A DNA stretch of 64,000 bases from [Phialemoniopsis] sp. UDSM-2020 (Eukaryota; Ascomycota; Sordariomycetes; Thyridiales; Thyridiaceae), in contig JAEILZ010000007.1 of NCBI GenBank assembly GCA_018873225.1, positions 2,480,001 through 2,544,000 on the forward strand, in the 5' to 3' direction. The notes under the pieces are model-generated. The model made no database searches. It saw only the letters and a list, made by a program, of their open reading frames with translations, and was not told the origin of the DNA. Shown in pieces: positions 8,636 to 19,473 of this stretch. Numbering within the stretch: the stretch's first letter is position 1; every line of letters starts with the position of its first letter. The translations under genes were made by a program, and so were the position numbers.

Positions 8636-10421
8636 TTTGTCGCAAGATCAGTCGTCGCAGAGACTGGGGATTCTTAGGGGCGGCAGTGTCGGCGCCAATT
8701 GGGCTCAGAGAGTAATACCCATCACTGATTGGGTCGAGAGGAAGCCAACTGGTTAAGAACTGACTGAGTTTCGCTGTCGAAGGATTCAGACGTCAATTGT
8801 CAGAGATACAATCTTGATGAACTGGACGCAATGAGAAGAGCCATCCAACCCTCAGAACGTCATCCGCACACCAGATTAAGCTTGAGGTTGACGGGTGGGT
8901 CCAAAGGTCAAGATCCATCGACGCTTGTCGGCCAATCAAGTCAGATTTTGGTGCTAGGATCTACGGATACTGTACCCGCCATTTAACGACGATATGCCAA
9001 GCTTCTCTGAGCCTCTCGACAGCATCTACTAAGTCATTTGCATGCCAGTTTAGCATAGCAGAATCTCTATATGGAGGCCAGCTATTGAAGTGCCAGAGCG
9101 TACACGACTCTGTCAGCTTTGAGCGATGCAATCCAACATGCCTTCAAATATCAGACACGCCTGCACAATAGAGCGAAGATGCGTGAGCGTCCACGACCTT
9201 CCGTCCTGCTTGATTAAGAATAATTAAAGTTCATGACAGTGTCTGTCGAAGAGAACGCAGGAGTTTGAACCAGAGGGAAGAGTTTTTTTTTTTTTTAAAG
9301 AGGTATCCTAGCTTCTACATTGCTTATGTCACTGACGGCGAAATCAAGGACTCCTTGATGAAGCGGTGTCGTTTGAGCCTTTGCCTCCCTTTACTGCGCG
9401 TGATGGAACTACAGTTGCATCAAGCAGTGCTAGAGATCGTTTAAATAAGAATTTTCAGGTGTTCTTGGAAAGTTTTATATAGCATGTGCAATGATTGAGT
9501 GATACGGATTGGCTAAATCACCAGTCTTGAGAGCACCATTTGGGTATCTGGCAGTTTTGCAACAGTCGATCTTGACATGAATGGAGATATGAGTATGAAA
9601 ATATTTCTTTTCTTCACTCTCACTCACTCATAGTATACTATCGGTACCCAAGTACGCCAAGTCGTCGTACCCCTGGACTAAATGGGCATCTCAGTGACAG
9701 ATATGGCTTGAAGTAGCGGAGGCCTTCGTCAAGTATTCAGACGTTGTCAAGAACACTTCGTCCCTCTCAGCACAAGCAGTGTAGAGATATAAGCATTACC
9801 CTAGAGGCTTTCTAGCACACAGCACACACTTTGAATAAGTGATAAGACAAACACGGGGTGCTAAGCGAGACCTCGATCTCTCCATCTCTCCAGCGCAGTC
9901 AACACTTGACTGCAGACCTACCATCTGCCCGGAGCAACCCCCCCCTGGTATTCTTTAACTCACTGGATTTAAGGAATCACAATTTGTTCACTTTGAAAAG
10001 TGTGATTCAACACTGACCAGGGCCACGAGGCAGTCACGTCTCCAGCTTTCAACGCGCCTCCCACGCGACTTCCTTTGCCAAACACACGCCAAAAACAGGC
10101 AACCTTTTGAAAAGGTGGAAGAAATTATCCTTCAGTTTCAGACTTACCAGATTTTATCTTATCACGTCTTTTTCTTTTCAACATCCCCTTCTCCCAAACC
10201 TTGAATCTCATCCACGCACCATCACGAGGGCTACCACCTTCATCTTTTCCAGGTCGCAGCGCGACAAACATCACTAACTATTTCATTGATTACTCTTCCT
10301 CGACGTGTACGCGAATTTCCCATCTCATTTTGCAGCTGTATTAACGGACTTCACCTTCCCGCTGTGTATCAGCTTCATCTCACCATCCAACCACACCAAA
10401 CCAACGATATTACCTCTCATC
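8636..10421. other. Divergent promoter region between CIA30 and the RRM gene
   Basis: About 1.8 kb without a recognisable gene. It contains a run of 14 T at about 9283-9296. CT-rich DNA from about 10150 to the start at 10422 resembles a fungal 5' leader. No dispersed repeat copy is seen. Confidence 0.5.
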
Positions 10422-12862
10422 ATGTCGTCGGTTACTGGAGACTCGTCTACGACGAGCAAGATACGCAAGCCGAGCACTGGCGGAAGCGTTGCCAGCGCTC
10501 CTGCTCCGGATACTGGCCGTGCGTCTCCCAGCATCGTCTCGTCTATTGACACTGATGAGGGTGAGTTCTGAAGTTATCCTGCTGCTTTAGTCATTGCTTG
10601 GAATTTTTAGCCTTTGTATTTGAATTGATTTATCTTTTTACTTTGAGCTCATCTTTGCCTGAATTCTTTTGACCACTTCCCTTTCCTCATCTCATGTTGC
10701 GCAGTCAGGCCCACCACTGACTGAATACTCACCTCGCTTTGTCACTCTACGACACTTCTATTGCTTCGTTGTGCTACATAATTTCAGCCGGCCCAAGAAG
10801 ATGTTGTCGCCACGCAGTTTCGCTGACTTGGTCCTAGCTGGCGCTCGACTCAGTACCGTCACTCTGGACGATAGTCCTTCGCCCGACGGGTAAGCTCCGG
10901 CCTCATGAAGCACAACGCACCTAGCTAATCCACGAGCCCAGCTACACGTCTCCTCAGCCTCGGATTGGCTTTGGTCGATCTTACGATATTCCATCGTCCC
11001 GACCGGCCCCTCGACAGTGAGTGAATTTTCTTCTTACATCCCTGTAGCACACACTCACCACGATATTCACAGGCCGCCCACATTCCAGGTCGGCGACAAA
11101 CCTTGCGGAGACGTTTTCCTTTCTCCCGTCAAGGGTCAGCAGACCAAAGATAGATCTGTGACCAGTCCTTACGTTGGCCAGAGCCCGTGTCCTGGAGCGA
11201 AGGGTGATGCTCTCGGTCCTGTCACACCGTCTCCCCAGACCCTCCGCAACCGCTCCTCCAACTTGAGCGGTCGCCATTTTGTTGGCGGAGTTGATGCGCA
11301 GGGTATTTACCCGCCCAGTGCCTGCGTCTTTGTCGCAAAGTATGTCTTCGAACCTTTTGATGGACCGCAACCCAATCATACTGACGTTTATAACAGCCTT
11401 CCTGAGCCCAAGGATGATCGTGCTCTAGAAGCTGCTGTGACCAGGGAGTTCAGCAAGTATGGCACCGTCTTCGTCAAGATCCGGCGCGATAGCCACCACA
11501 TGCCATTCGCGTTCTGCCAGTTCACCGTAAGTCAAACTTCTGGCTCACCGGGCAAGCGATACCTCAGAATGACTGACCTTTTGTGGACAGAAAGATGAGG
11601 ACGCCCGCGACGCCATGTTCCGAGGCAAGGGCGCCATGATTCTCGGTCGGGCTTGCCGCACTGAGATGGTCCGAGCTAATCGTAAGTCATAAATCCTAGG
11701 TCATGAATGTCATTGTGCTCACTATCATAGGGACTTTCATCGTTCACAAGCGACAGGGAGGCGGGATTACCATCGACGAAGCCCGGGCTCTTCTCGAACC
11801 TTATGGTCCGATCAACAAAGCCGAATACCTCCACGCTCAGCTCCAAGAGATGCTTGGACTGCCTCTTACCGTCATCGTCGAGTTTTCGCTCTACGATCCT
11901 GCTCGCGATCTCCAATCCGTGAGTGTATAAGACTTCTCACAGTTGATGGAGTACTGACCATTGTAGGCCTTCCGTTACCGAGAGGACTATCGCGTCGACC
12001 TGTTTGACATCAAGAAGAGCGCGCCTTCCTCCCGTGCTAACGCCGACGAGACCTATCTCGCACAGTACGAGATAGATCGCCGCTCCGTCTTCGTCGCAGG
12101 ATTCGGCGCACATGTCCCCGAGGAAGAGCTGAAGGCTCTTTTCTCCCAGATCGGAGAAGTCATCAACGTCCAGCTCGTCAAAAAGCTTGTCAATACTACC
12201 GGTGTGTACTCACTATCTCGAATTCAACGCTTCCGGCAGCACTGACATATCAATCATGTAGCCATTCCTCGCGTCTTCGCGTTCATCGAATTCGAGCGCC
12301 CTGATTTCCCGGATCAGGCGATTGAGAAGCTTGTAGGTGACCTTTTGATGGCTTTGGGTTGATGACACGACTAACAATTGCACTCAAGCATGGCATGGAG
12401 TTTGAGGGTGGTAATCTTCGTGTTGAACGCAAGGTGCTGAAAGAGCCGACTCCGAGACGTGTTCGATCTCAGTTCATGACGAAGTCGAGCATGGCTCCTC
12501 CTAGCACTGGCGGCTTCCCGACAACCCCTGAACGCTCTGACTTGCGACAGGCAGGGGCGGACCAGACCCCCCTGGTCACCTCTGCCCCTTCCCCATGGGG
12601 TTGGCCCTACGGCACTCATGTCTCGCCTCAGGCCACCACTGGTCCGATGCAGCCGTATACATACTACGGCAATTACTGGGCCGGAATGCCTATGGTGCAT
12701 GATTCCATGGTTCCCGCTGGAATGCCCTACTACGGATTCAACTCGCCTTCGGCTTTTGAAGTCCCTAGACAGACTCCCGACAGCCTCACCACACCAACTC
12801 GTTCTCAGCACACCCCCAAACTCCGTCTTAAGGAGAACAACTCGACCTTTGAACAGGCCTAA
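10422..12862 (+). CDS. Rim4-like multi-RRM RNA-binding protein
   Basis: Probable cytoplasmic mRNA regulator. I read ten exons: 10422-10560, 10709-10889 (uncertain), 10942-11016, 11073-11339, 11397-11526, 11591-11681, 11731-11918, 11967-12201, 12262-12332, 12389-12862. RRM1 has RNP2 ACVFVANLPEP and RNP1-like MPFAFCQFT, followed by RANRTFIVHK. A degenerate second RRM follows, then a third (RRSVFVAGFG and VFAFIEFE). The Ser-rich N-terminus and the Tyr/Met/Gly/Pro-rich C-terminal tail look disordered. RRM1 plus the linker resemble yeast Rim4, a translational repressor of meiosis; that assignment is from remembered similarity. The first junction is unsettled: the best-looking acceptor (10787) breaks the frame, whereas an acceptor at 10708 keeps it but adds an odd aromatic stretch. 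Confidence 0.75.
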
Positions 12863-13324
12863 GCCTCGTCAGGAGTCGACTCACCGGCAGGATCCGACGG
12901 TTACAGTGTAACCTGTCCTGCCACAGGGTTGTTATGTTGCAATGTTCTTTCTATTCTTCTTCTTCTTCAAACCTTTCACAGTTGACTTACACCTTTTAAT
13001 ACTGCTATTTGTACTCTGAGTTGTTATTTGGGGGATCTCGCGAGGTATTCAACATGCATAGCATAGGATACATGTGGAGTCGTTGTCTTATGCAGGAGAC
13101 AAAGTTTTCGGGGAACATACTGTCTGGGGAGAGTGACACAGAGGGCGTCCGATGGGTCACTACCTGTATTTTTATTCAGTAGCTACTTATCAAGACTCGA
13201 GAGCTGTTTGAGATTTGCTCAAAGCACAATGATAACATGATTTCAAGAACGCTAAACCACTTGGCGAAGAAAACGCCTATGACTTCATTCGTTCACTTTC
13301 TTGTATCGAGATGGCCACCATGGC
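12863..13324. other. 3' region of the RRM gene, no gene
   Basis: T-rich stretches after the stop codon (12940-12990) fit a 3' UTR. Nothing else is recognised. Confidence 0.5.
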
Positions 13325-13480
13325 TCGCAGTTTCGGGCGCGGTTATCCCACTGCCTAACAACCGCACGTCCTACAGTCGATTCGTGGCCAGAGAAGTAGC
13401 AGATATGTAGAAACATTTCATGTTTGGCTAAACATGACCGGAGGGGGTTGTTATCCAGAGGCTTCATTCTAGGTTCCTTG
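13325..13480 (-). repeat. Dispersed repeat, reverse-strand copy
   Basis: On the minus strand it reads GGTCATGTTTAGCC, then CTACTTCTCTGGCCACGAAT, GTAGGACGTG, TTAGGCAGTGGGATAACC and CGAAACTGCGAG. These blocks occur in the same order in the insert within paralogue B at 4575-4800, and in part at 17.44-17.55 kb. It sits at the 3' end of the decayed ankyrin gene and may have truncated it. Confidence 0.7.
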
Positions 13481-13544
13481 AGCAAAATCGGCATTCCCTG
13501 AGAGATGGCAAGGAGCCCCTCATCCATCACGTTCTTCTATACTT

Positions 13545-14095
13545 CATGAGCTCACTTACTAGATCCTCCCTTCTAGCCCGTTTGCCAATGGAGATCGGAG
13601 TATTGCCGCCGTCATCCTCGGCGTTAGGATTGGCTGCTGCTGCCAGAAGTACTTTGACAACTCTCGCATGCCCATATTCTACAGTCTAGCATAAGGCAGT
13701 TTGACCATCGTGATCGCGCTGTTCGAGCTGCACGTCGTTCCGATCGATAAAGGCTTGGACGGTATCTAGCGAATCGGTCTGGACAGCCTAGTGCAGAGGC
13801 GTCTATCTACCGACGTCCTCGGCATCTGCTCCGGGGCAGCCTCGCTCCAGAAGTTTGACTAGGGTTCCATGGTGCCCAGCGCCGCTGGCCCATAACACAG
13901 CTTGCCTCTTGTCGTCATCACCACTCGTCATGTCTGACTGTTTGCACTGCAGGAGTAGTTCGACCGCATCAGGACAGCCGTTGCCTGCTGCCCAGGATAG
14001 AGAGGACCTCCCCTGGTTGTCTTTCATGTTGAGATCGATTCCTGGCAGCCGAAGCAGTCTTGCGAGAACCCGGCTTTCCTTTACCCTTTACTGAG
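13545..14095 (-). pseudogene. Ankyrin-repeat gene remnant
   Basis: One minus-strand frame encodes about five ankyrin repeats: RVLARLLRLPGIDLNMKDNQ, SSLSWAAGNGCPDAVELLLQ, AVLWASGAGHHGTLVKLLER, AVQTDSLDTVQAFIDRND, TVEYGHARVVKVLLAAAANP. It is interrupted by three TAG codons at 13805-13803, 13790-13788 and 13688-13686. The last two fall where the repeat expects Trp (TPLHW, TALCW) and the first where Gln would fit. All three are explained by single G:C to A:T transitions. No start codon is found upstream and the 3' side runs into a dispersed repeat. Ankyrin arrays of this kind occur in fungal NLR-like or effector-related proteins, but no partner domain remains, so the original function is unknown. 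Confidence 0.75.
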
Positions 14096-14779
14096 CCCGC
14101 CTGTTGACGGAAAAAGAAAAGGCGGGCGACGCATATTTCGACTTCGTCGTGGGCACAATTGTGAACGTTGAGTGTTTTACTCACCAGGGATCTCACAGCA
14201 GGCACCTTGAGCTGGTGTAGCTAGCCCAACTCTATCTACAGTACCTAGTGTGGGCTTGCGATTCCAGCTACAAAACACTACTTTGACTAGGCGAATTACT
14301 TTGGCTAGAGGAGCTTGCCAGGGAGAACGATCGTAGACTTGTGGAATTCGGTTTCCGAACAGGTTTGGGAGCCGAAATTGAGCCAGCCTCATCACCCCAC
14401 GTTCCTTGTAAGTGCATACAAAAGATGGTAGGGAGTGAGACCCCCACGAGCCAGAGCGAGTTGAACCGTAGATCGCCTTGCACCATGAGCGCGCTAGGGA
14501 ATAAAACAAATCAAATGTCACTCATGTTCTGTTGTAGCGCCGGACCCGCCAGGGCCCCGCTTCAAGAGATCATGAACTACTTAGTTAGGTCGAGGGAAAC
14601 TTTTTTCTCCCTCTTCCTCTTGGGAGTGAAGAAATATTACATAAAGGATCGAGACTGCTGATCTTACGACATCTTCTCGACTTGCCCTTGTATCGTTGAC
14701 CGGACCTGGTTTATTCACAGCTTCTTACCCACCTGGCTTTGGAATACATTGAAATTTCTCGACTCTTTCATATCTCATT
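14096..14779. other. Intergenic upstream of the symporter gene
   Basis: No gene recognised. The CT-rich tract from about 14600 to the start at 14780 fits a promoter and 5' leader. Confidence 0.5.
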
Positions 14780-17186
14780 ATGGGACAACCATCTTTTCAG
14801 GCATCAAATGCCCTCATATACGTGACCTATGGTCTCTTCCTGTAAGCAATTGTTCTACTCAGTGAATCTCTGTCTGATTCAATGGAATACAACATCAGTC
14901 TCACTTGTTAGGACGGGTTTCACTAATACGATATATTTGCAGCATCATTGGTACAGGCATTGCCTGGAGGATGCGTCACCAGTCCAAGGGAGAGTTCCTG
15001 GCTGGTAACAGAACACAGAAGGGTTAGGATTTCATACTCTGAGGTGGTCTTACGGGAACAGAAGCCGTGTTCCCTGCCACCTCATGAGCCGGGTTCCCTT
15101 TACCCTGAGGACGTTAAGATCACTAACACCTCTCGTAGCATTGCCGCTTGCTCTGAACTTCATCGCCTCTGGTGAGTAGAAGCCGCTTTGATGCGCTTTC
15201 TACGCGAGTCCGATCTCGCGATCAGAGCGGTAGCAGAAAAACACAAACAGTCATCCGATACTTGGACATGAGACACTGTCCAAGTCATCTCGGGACAATC
15301 CACGAGCATTCGCCATCACAGGATGGCTAGCAGACGAGACGAGGCTTGAGTCACGCAATTGACAATAGGTTGGTACCTACAGTTTACTTTCCCTGTCCTC
15401 TCAGGGGCTTTCCTCGCTCATCCTCGCGGCTCGACCTGGCCTGCGGGATGAGGGAGAGCCCGCGGACAGAGGAGGTTGCCTCTGGGAGGATGGGGATAGC
15501 GGCTCACTACGGGCGCTGAATCGAAGCAAACCCTGATGGATCCAACCTTTAGCCCGTGTATTCGCACGGCTGCGTAAGGAGATCCTCTTGTGTCTGCGGA
15601 GAGGAAGCTGAGATTGTACCGTAATACTCGATCAAGTTAATGCTTGCGTGGGAAACGTGCTGCCGCTCAGATCACCCCTTTTGACCCCCCAAACCGTGGA
15701 ATGACAACTGACTTTGGCAGCGATGGGATCCGGTATCCTGTTCTCGTACCCTGAGCTCGCGACCATTTCTGGCGTCCAGGGTGTCGTCACCTATGCTCTT
15801 GCGTCGGCCCTCCCCCTGTTCGTCTTCGCCACACTGGGACCTATTATCCGCCGCAAGTGCCCCGAAGGTTTTGTCCTCACCGAGTGGACACGTCAGCGAT
15901 ATGGCCTCATCGCATCCCTCTACCTGAGCTTCATGACCCTTGTGACCCTGTTCCTGTACATGGTCTCGGAGCTGTCCGCCATTGGTCAAGTCGTTTCGGC
16001 CCTGACCGGCCTGGACGGTCTCCCGGTCATGATTGTGCAATGCGTCGTTACGACCATCTATACTTGTAAGCTAATCTGTAAATTGTCGAGCCAGCGAGAT
16101 TCGCGCTAACGTACGCATCTCATAGCTATGGGTGGTTTCAAGATCTCCTTCATCACGGACAACCTGCAGGGAGCCATGGTCACCGGCCTCATCATCATCG
16201 CCACGATCGCCGTCGGCGTGGAGACCAAGATCGACCGCTCCCTGATCGAGTCCTCCGGCCTGACCAAGGCCAACCTGCTCGGCTGGCAGCTGCTCTACAT
16301 CCTCCCCGTCGCCATCCTGACCAACGACTTCTTCCTGTCGAGCTTCTGGCTGCGCACTTTTGCCTCCAAGACGGACAAGGACCTCCTGATCGGCATCTCG
16401 ATGGCCTCGGTCGTGATCCTGGTCGTCCTGACCCTCGTCGGCTGCACCGGCCTCGTCTCGGCCTGGGCAGGCACCTGGCCCGGTCCGGACGACGCCGAGG
16501 GCTCCATTGCGTTCTTCCTGCTCCTCGAGCAGCTTCCCGGATGGGTCGTCGGCATCGTCCTCGTCATGACCGTGACCCTGTCCACCGCGGCCTTTGACAG
16601 CCTCCAGAGCGCCATGGTCACGTCGGCCTCCAACGACCTGTTCCGCAACCGCCTCAACATCTGGTTCATCCGCGGCGGCGTCGTCCTCATCATCATCCCC
16701 GTCATCGTGCTCGCCCTTAAGGCCCCCTCGATCCTGCAGATCTTCCTCATCTCGGACCTCGTCTCCTCGGCCACCATCCCCGTCCTCATCGTCGGCCTCA
16801 CGGACAAGATGTACTTTTGGCGCGGTTTCGAGGTCGTCGTCGGCGGGCTCGGCGGCATCCTGTGCGTGTTCGTCTTTGGCACCATCTACTACGGCGACGC
16901 CAAGCAGGGTGCTGAGCTGATCCTGCTCGAGCAGGGGCTGTACCAGGACGACTGGGCTGCGTTCGGTGCCTTTGTCGCCGCGCCCTTTGGTGGTCTGCTC
17001 TTTGGCTGCCTCGCCCTCGCGTTCCGTCTGGCCTTCACCTGGGTGCGTGCCCGCGCCACCGGCCGCCGCTTCGACGCCTTTGACAAGCCCGACTACCTGA
17101 CGCGCCAGACTAGCGATGAGGTCATCGTCGACTCTACGGAGCATCTGGAGCCGGGCATCGCCAAGAAGCACGGCAAGTTCTTTTAA
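14780..17186 (+). CDS. Sodium:solute symporter family transporter, DUR3 (urea)-like
   Basis: Plasma-membrane symporter, likely for urea or a related small solute. Exons: 14780-14841, 14943-15022, 15139-15171, 15721-16065, 16126-17186, about 526 residues. Joined conserved stretches are QKALPLALNFIASAMGSGIL, YPELATISGVQG, GFVLTEWTRQRYG, VTTIYTSMGGFKISFITDNL, LTNDFFLSSFWLRTFASKT, TLSTAAFDSLQSAMV and FVFGTIYYGDA, all characteristic of the fungal DUR3 subgroup. About a dozen hydrophobic helices are visible. It is shorter than classical DUR3 proteins of about 650-700 residues, mainly at the C-terminus. Intron 3 (15172-15720, 549 bases) is far longer than any other in the window. The long opposite-strand frame under exon 5 is a GC3 shadow. 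Substrate is inferred from family only. Confidence 0.85.
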
Positions 17187-17439
17187 AGAGGGGCCTGCAG
17201 GCAGCAGTCTTCTCAGGAAGTACAGTCTGTCTCTTGGAATAGTAGATGGCGGGTGAGCGCAACGCATGGGAGTTGTCCGTGCATGTAAATCAGGTGGAGT
17301 TGACAAGGGGGTGTCAGATCTGGTCTGATGGTAATGGAAGGAGAAAATCGGAGTGATATCGTGCAATTTAGTTGCAGATAGGAATGTTGTCATTACTTGG
17401 TATTTTCAGAACACGCAATACGCAGTAACATAATTTTCA

Positions 17440-17550
17440 TACCGGCGTACTCTGCTTCTATCCTTCTACTGCTTCTCTGACGACGAATCGAACGTTGGAC
17501 CTGTGTGTCTGTAGGCAGTGGGATAACCGGGCTCAGAACCTGTGATATTA
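17440..17550 (+). repeat. Dispersed repeat copy
   Basis: Contains CTGCTTCTCTGACGACGAAT, GAACGTTGGACC and TAGGCAGTGGGATAACCGGG in the same order and orientation as the insert at 4575-4800. It lies in the short convergent spacer between the symporter gene and the mL45 gene. Ends are not defined. Confidence 0.65.
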
Positions 17551-17657
17551 TCTTGGTTGAGATGTACAGTCCCGTTGTCTTACACTGACTAATGCTACAA
17601 AATTACTTTTTTGCTTGTGTTGGTACATATACACGAATATTTCTCGCCCTCGAGGCT

Positions 17658-18807
17658 CTACGCCTTGTACTTCTTGAGCTTGTCCTGCTCCATCTCCTCG
17701 ATGCTCCGCAGCTCCTCCTTCCACGAGTCGATGGTCGCCTCTTCGCCATACCCGAAAATGCGCCAGTCCTTGGTCTCGAACGTGCGGCCGTCGACGCTGG
17801 CGACCATGATGAGGTACTCGAGCGCGTTGGTCTCGCGGGTGCCGCCGACGACCTCGACGCCGGCGAGGTTGTCGTCGTGCTCGACGAGGCGCTGCCGGCT
17901 CGAGATGGCCACGACGGCCTGGCGCCAGACAGCCGTGGGACCGCCTCCCGGGTTCTGCATCATCATGATCTTGTGGTCGACGACGCGCGGGTAACTGTGT
18001 CCCCTCGTGTACTTGACGAGGGACCACTCGAGGCGGCGGCCCTTCTTGCGGGCGTCGATCGAGGGCGCGAGCTGACTGTAGAGCCGCTGGACGACGACGC
18101 CGCGCAGGGCGTCCTTGTCTCCCCGGGCGAGGGCCTCGGACATGGTGACGTGCATGGCCTTGGCCGTGGGCACGAGGCTCGAGCGGTTGAGCTTGAAGCG
18201 GGCGCCCTTGAAGTAGCCCGGCTTGGACGAGATCTTGTACATGGCGAGGTTGAAGGCGTCCTTGAGGTGCTGGATGAAGCGGTAGCGCATGAGGGTGAGG
18301 AACTGGCCGGGCCGGAACATGTATTTCGACATGGGAGGGGTAACGAATGTGTCTGTGAGACGGGTGTTAGTATGCCTTTGCGTGACTGGGGAACAGATTC
18401 ATGCTGCTGGAGGGAGGAGGAGAGGGCCGCGAGGTTGAAGCCATGCGACAGTTCCCTCTCGACGTCTCGACCCCGTCCCAGCTGCACGACCTTGAAATTC
18501 ACGTACGGGGAGCCCTCATGTAGATCGCCTCTGTGGGCAGTTGTTGCGCCTCGGGCCTGGCCATCGCCTGCGTCACGGGTGACGGGGCCTCGAAGTTGGA
18601 GGCGTTCGCCCTGTAGTCCTTCCTTGCCTTGCTCTGCCTCCTAGAGCTAGCTGATGGTTTGGCGCACATCCGACTCGTCGACGACATGTTCCGGGAGACC
18701 AGATAGGAAGCTGTTATCCTCGGCGCCGGCTTCGTGGCCGCCGCCAAGGGTAACGGTCGCAAGATCAATGGCATGATCCATGGCCTCGTTCGGAAGTTGG
18801 CCGCCAT
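17658..18807 (-). CDS. Mitochondrial mL45/Mba1-like protein (Tim44-like fold)
   Basis: A peripheral inner-membrane protein of the mitoribosome large subunit that helps place nascent chains for insertion. Exon 1 is 18807-18507, the intron 18506-18353 (GTACGT...CTCACAG) and exon 2 is 18352-17658, about 331 residues. The first ~55 residues are Arg/Ala/Ser-rich without acidic residues, a good presequence. The junction restores YMRAP-HTFVTPPMSKYM. The body carries DAFNLAMYKISSKP, the ARKKGRRLEWSLVKY segment and DGRTFETKDWRIFGY typical of the mL45/Mba1 domain. It is divergent from EOS1 across a 666-base promoter. A start further in (Met at about residue 12) is possible. Confidence 0.82.
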
Positions 18808-19473
18808 GGCTAAAAGATTTCGGCGTTGAACCGGATCGCCAGGTTTTCGGTTGGGCTGAGGTGCGGATATTCAAGGAGCTTCAGAGCCTACGCCAAGCTC
18901 CAGGCGCTGCTAATCCTATCGCGAACCTCGTCTCGTCGTTATGGTCGTCGTCGCGAAGTAGTGGACTACCTCGTGAGAGCTCCCAGAAATTTTGACGATC
19001 TGCGCCGGGGGTCTGGACCGCTAAATTAAACGGAGAAACAGCGTCTCCGTAATTTTTTTCTCCCATTGGTGACGCCAGAGAGATCACTGAACCAGCGAAA
19101 GACAGGGACTGGAGTGGAACGGAAGCACTGACAGGCGTCCAATCAGCCAGAGCAATTGACCAGCTCTCTCCCAAGGAACACATCGTATCAGACGCACGGC
19201 AGAAGCAACCCCCTACCGCCCAGCTCGTCACTTTGGGTCTGCAAAAGCCGCCAAGCTGTCCCTGCCCAATCTACGCTTTGTCTTTTTTTTGTGCCCTTTT
19301 TTGAACACGCACACTCTCGATTTGACAACGATCACAGTGTTGCAGCGGCAAGTGAAGAGGGACCAATTCTCGATCATATTGTTCTGTTCAGTCCCGGTTT
19401 CTTCGAAACGTATCCCTCTCGCGCTCCACACTCAGCAGCATAGCCTCACCCACCCCTCCCCTCCCGACTTTGC
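18808..19473. promoter_or_regulatory. Shared divergent promoter, mL45 / EOS1
   Basis: Contains a CCAAT box in each orientation (ATTGG at 19065-19069, CCAAT at 19139-19143). An inverted pair CGGAGA-N7-TCTCCG lies at 19031-19049, the geometry of a Zn2Cys6 binding site. A T-run lies near 19281. Motif function is inferred. Confidence 0.45.

Noticed and set aside
16550..17150. Possible prokaryotic transfer origin of the symporter because of its very high GC3
   Set aside because: Similar GC3 is seen in other housekeeping exons here (phosphotransferase, EOS1), the gene has normal fungal introns and the family is widespread in fungi.
16071..17393. 440-codon minus-strand open frame under the symporter gene
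   Set aside because: It is antisense to a well-conserved coding exon with strong GC3 bias, which suppresses stops on the opposite strand. Its product is Asp/Gly/Val/Glu-rich with no motif.
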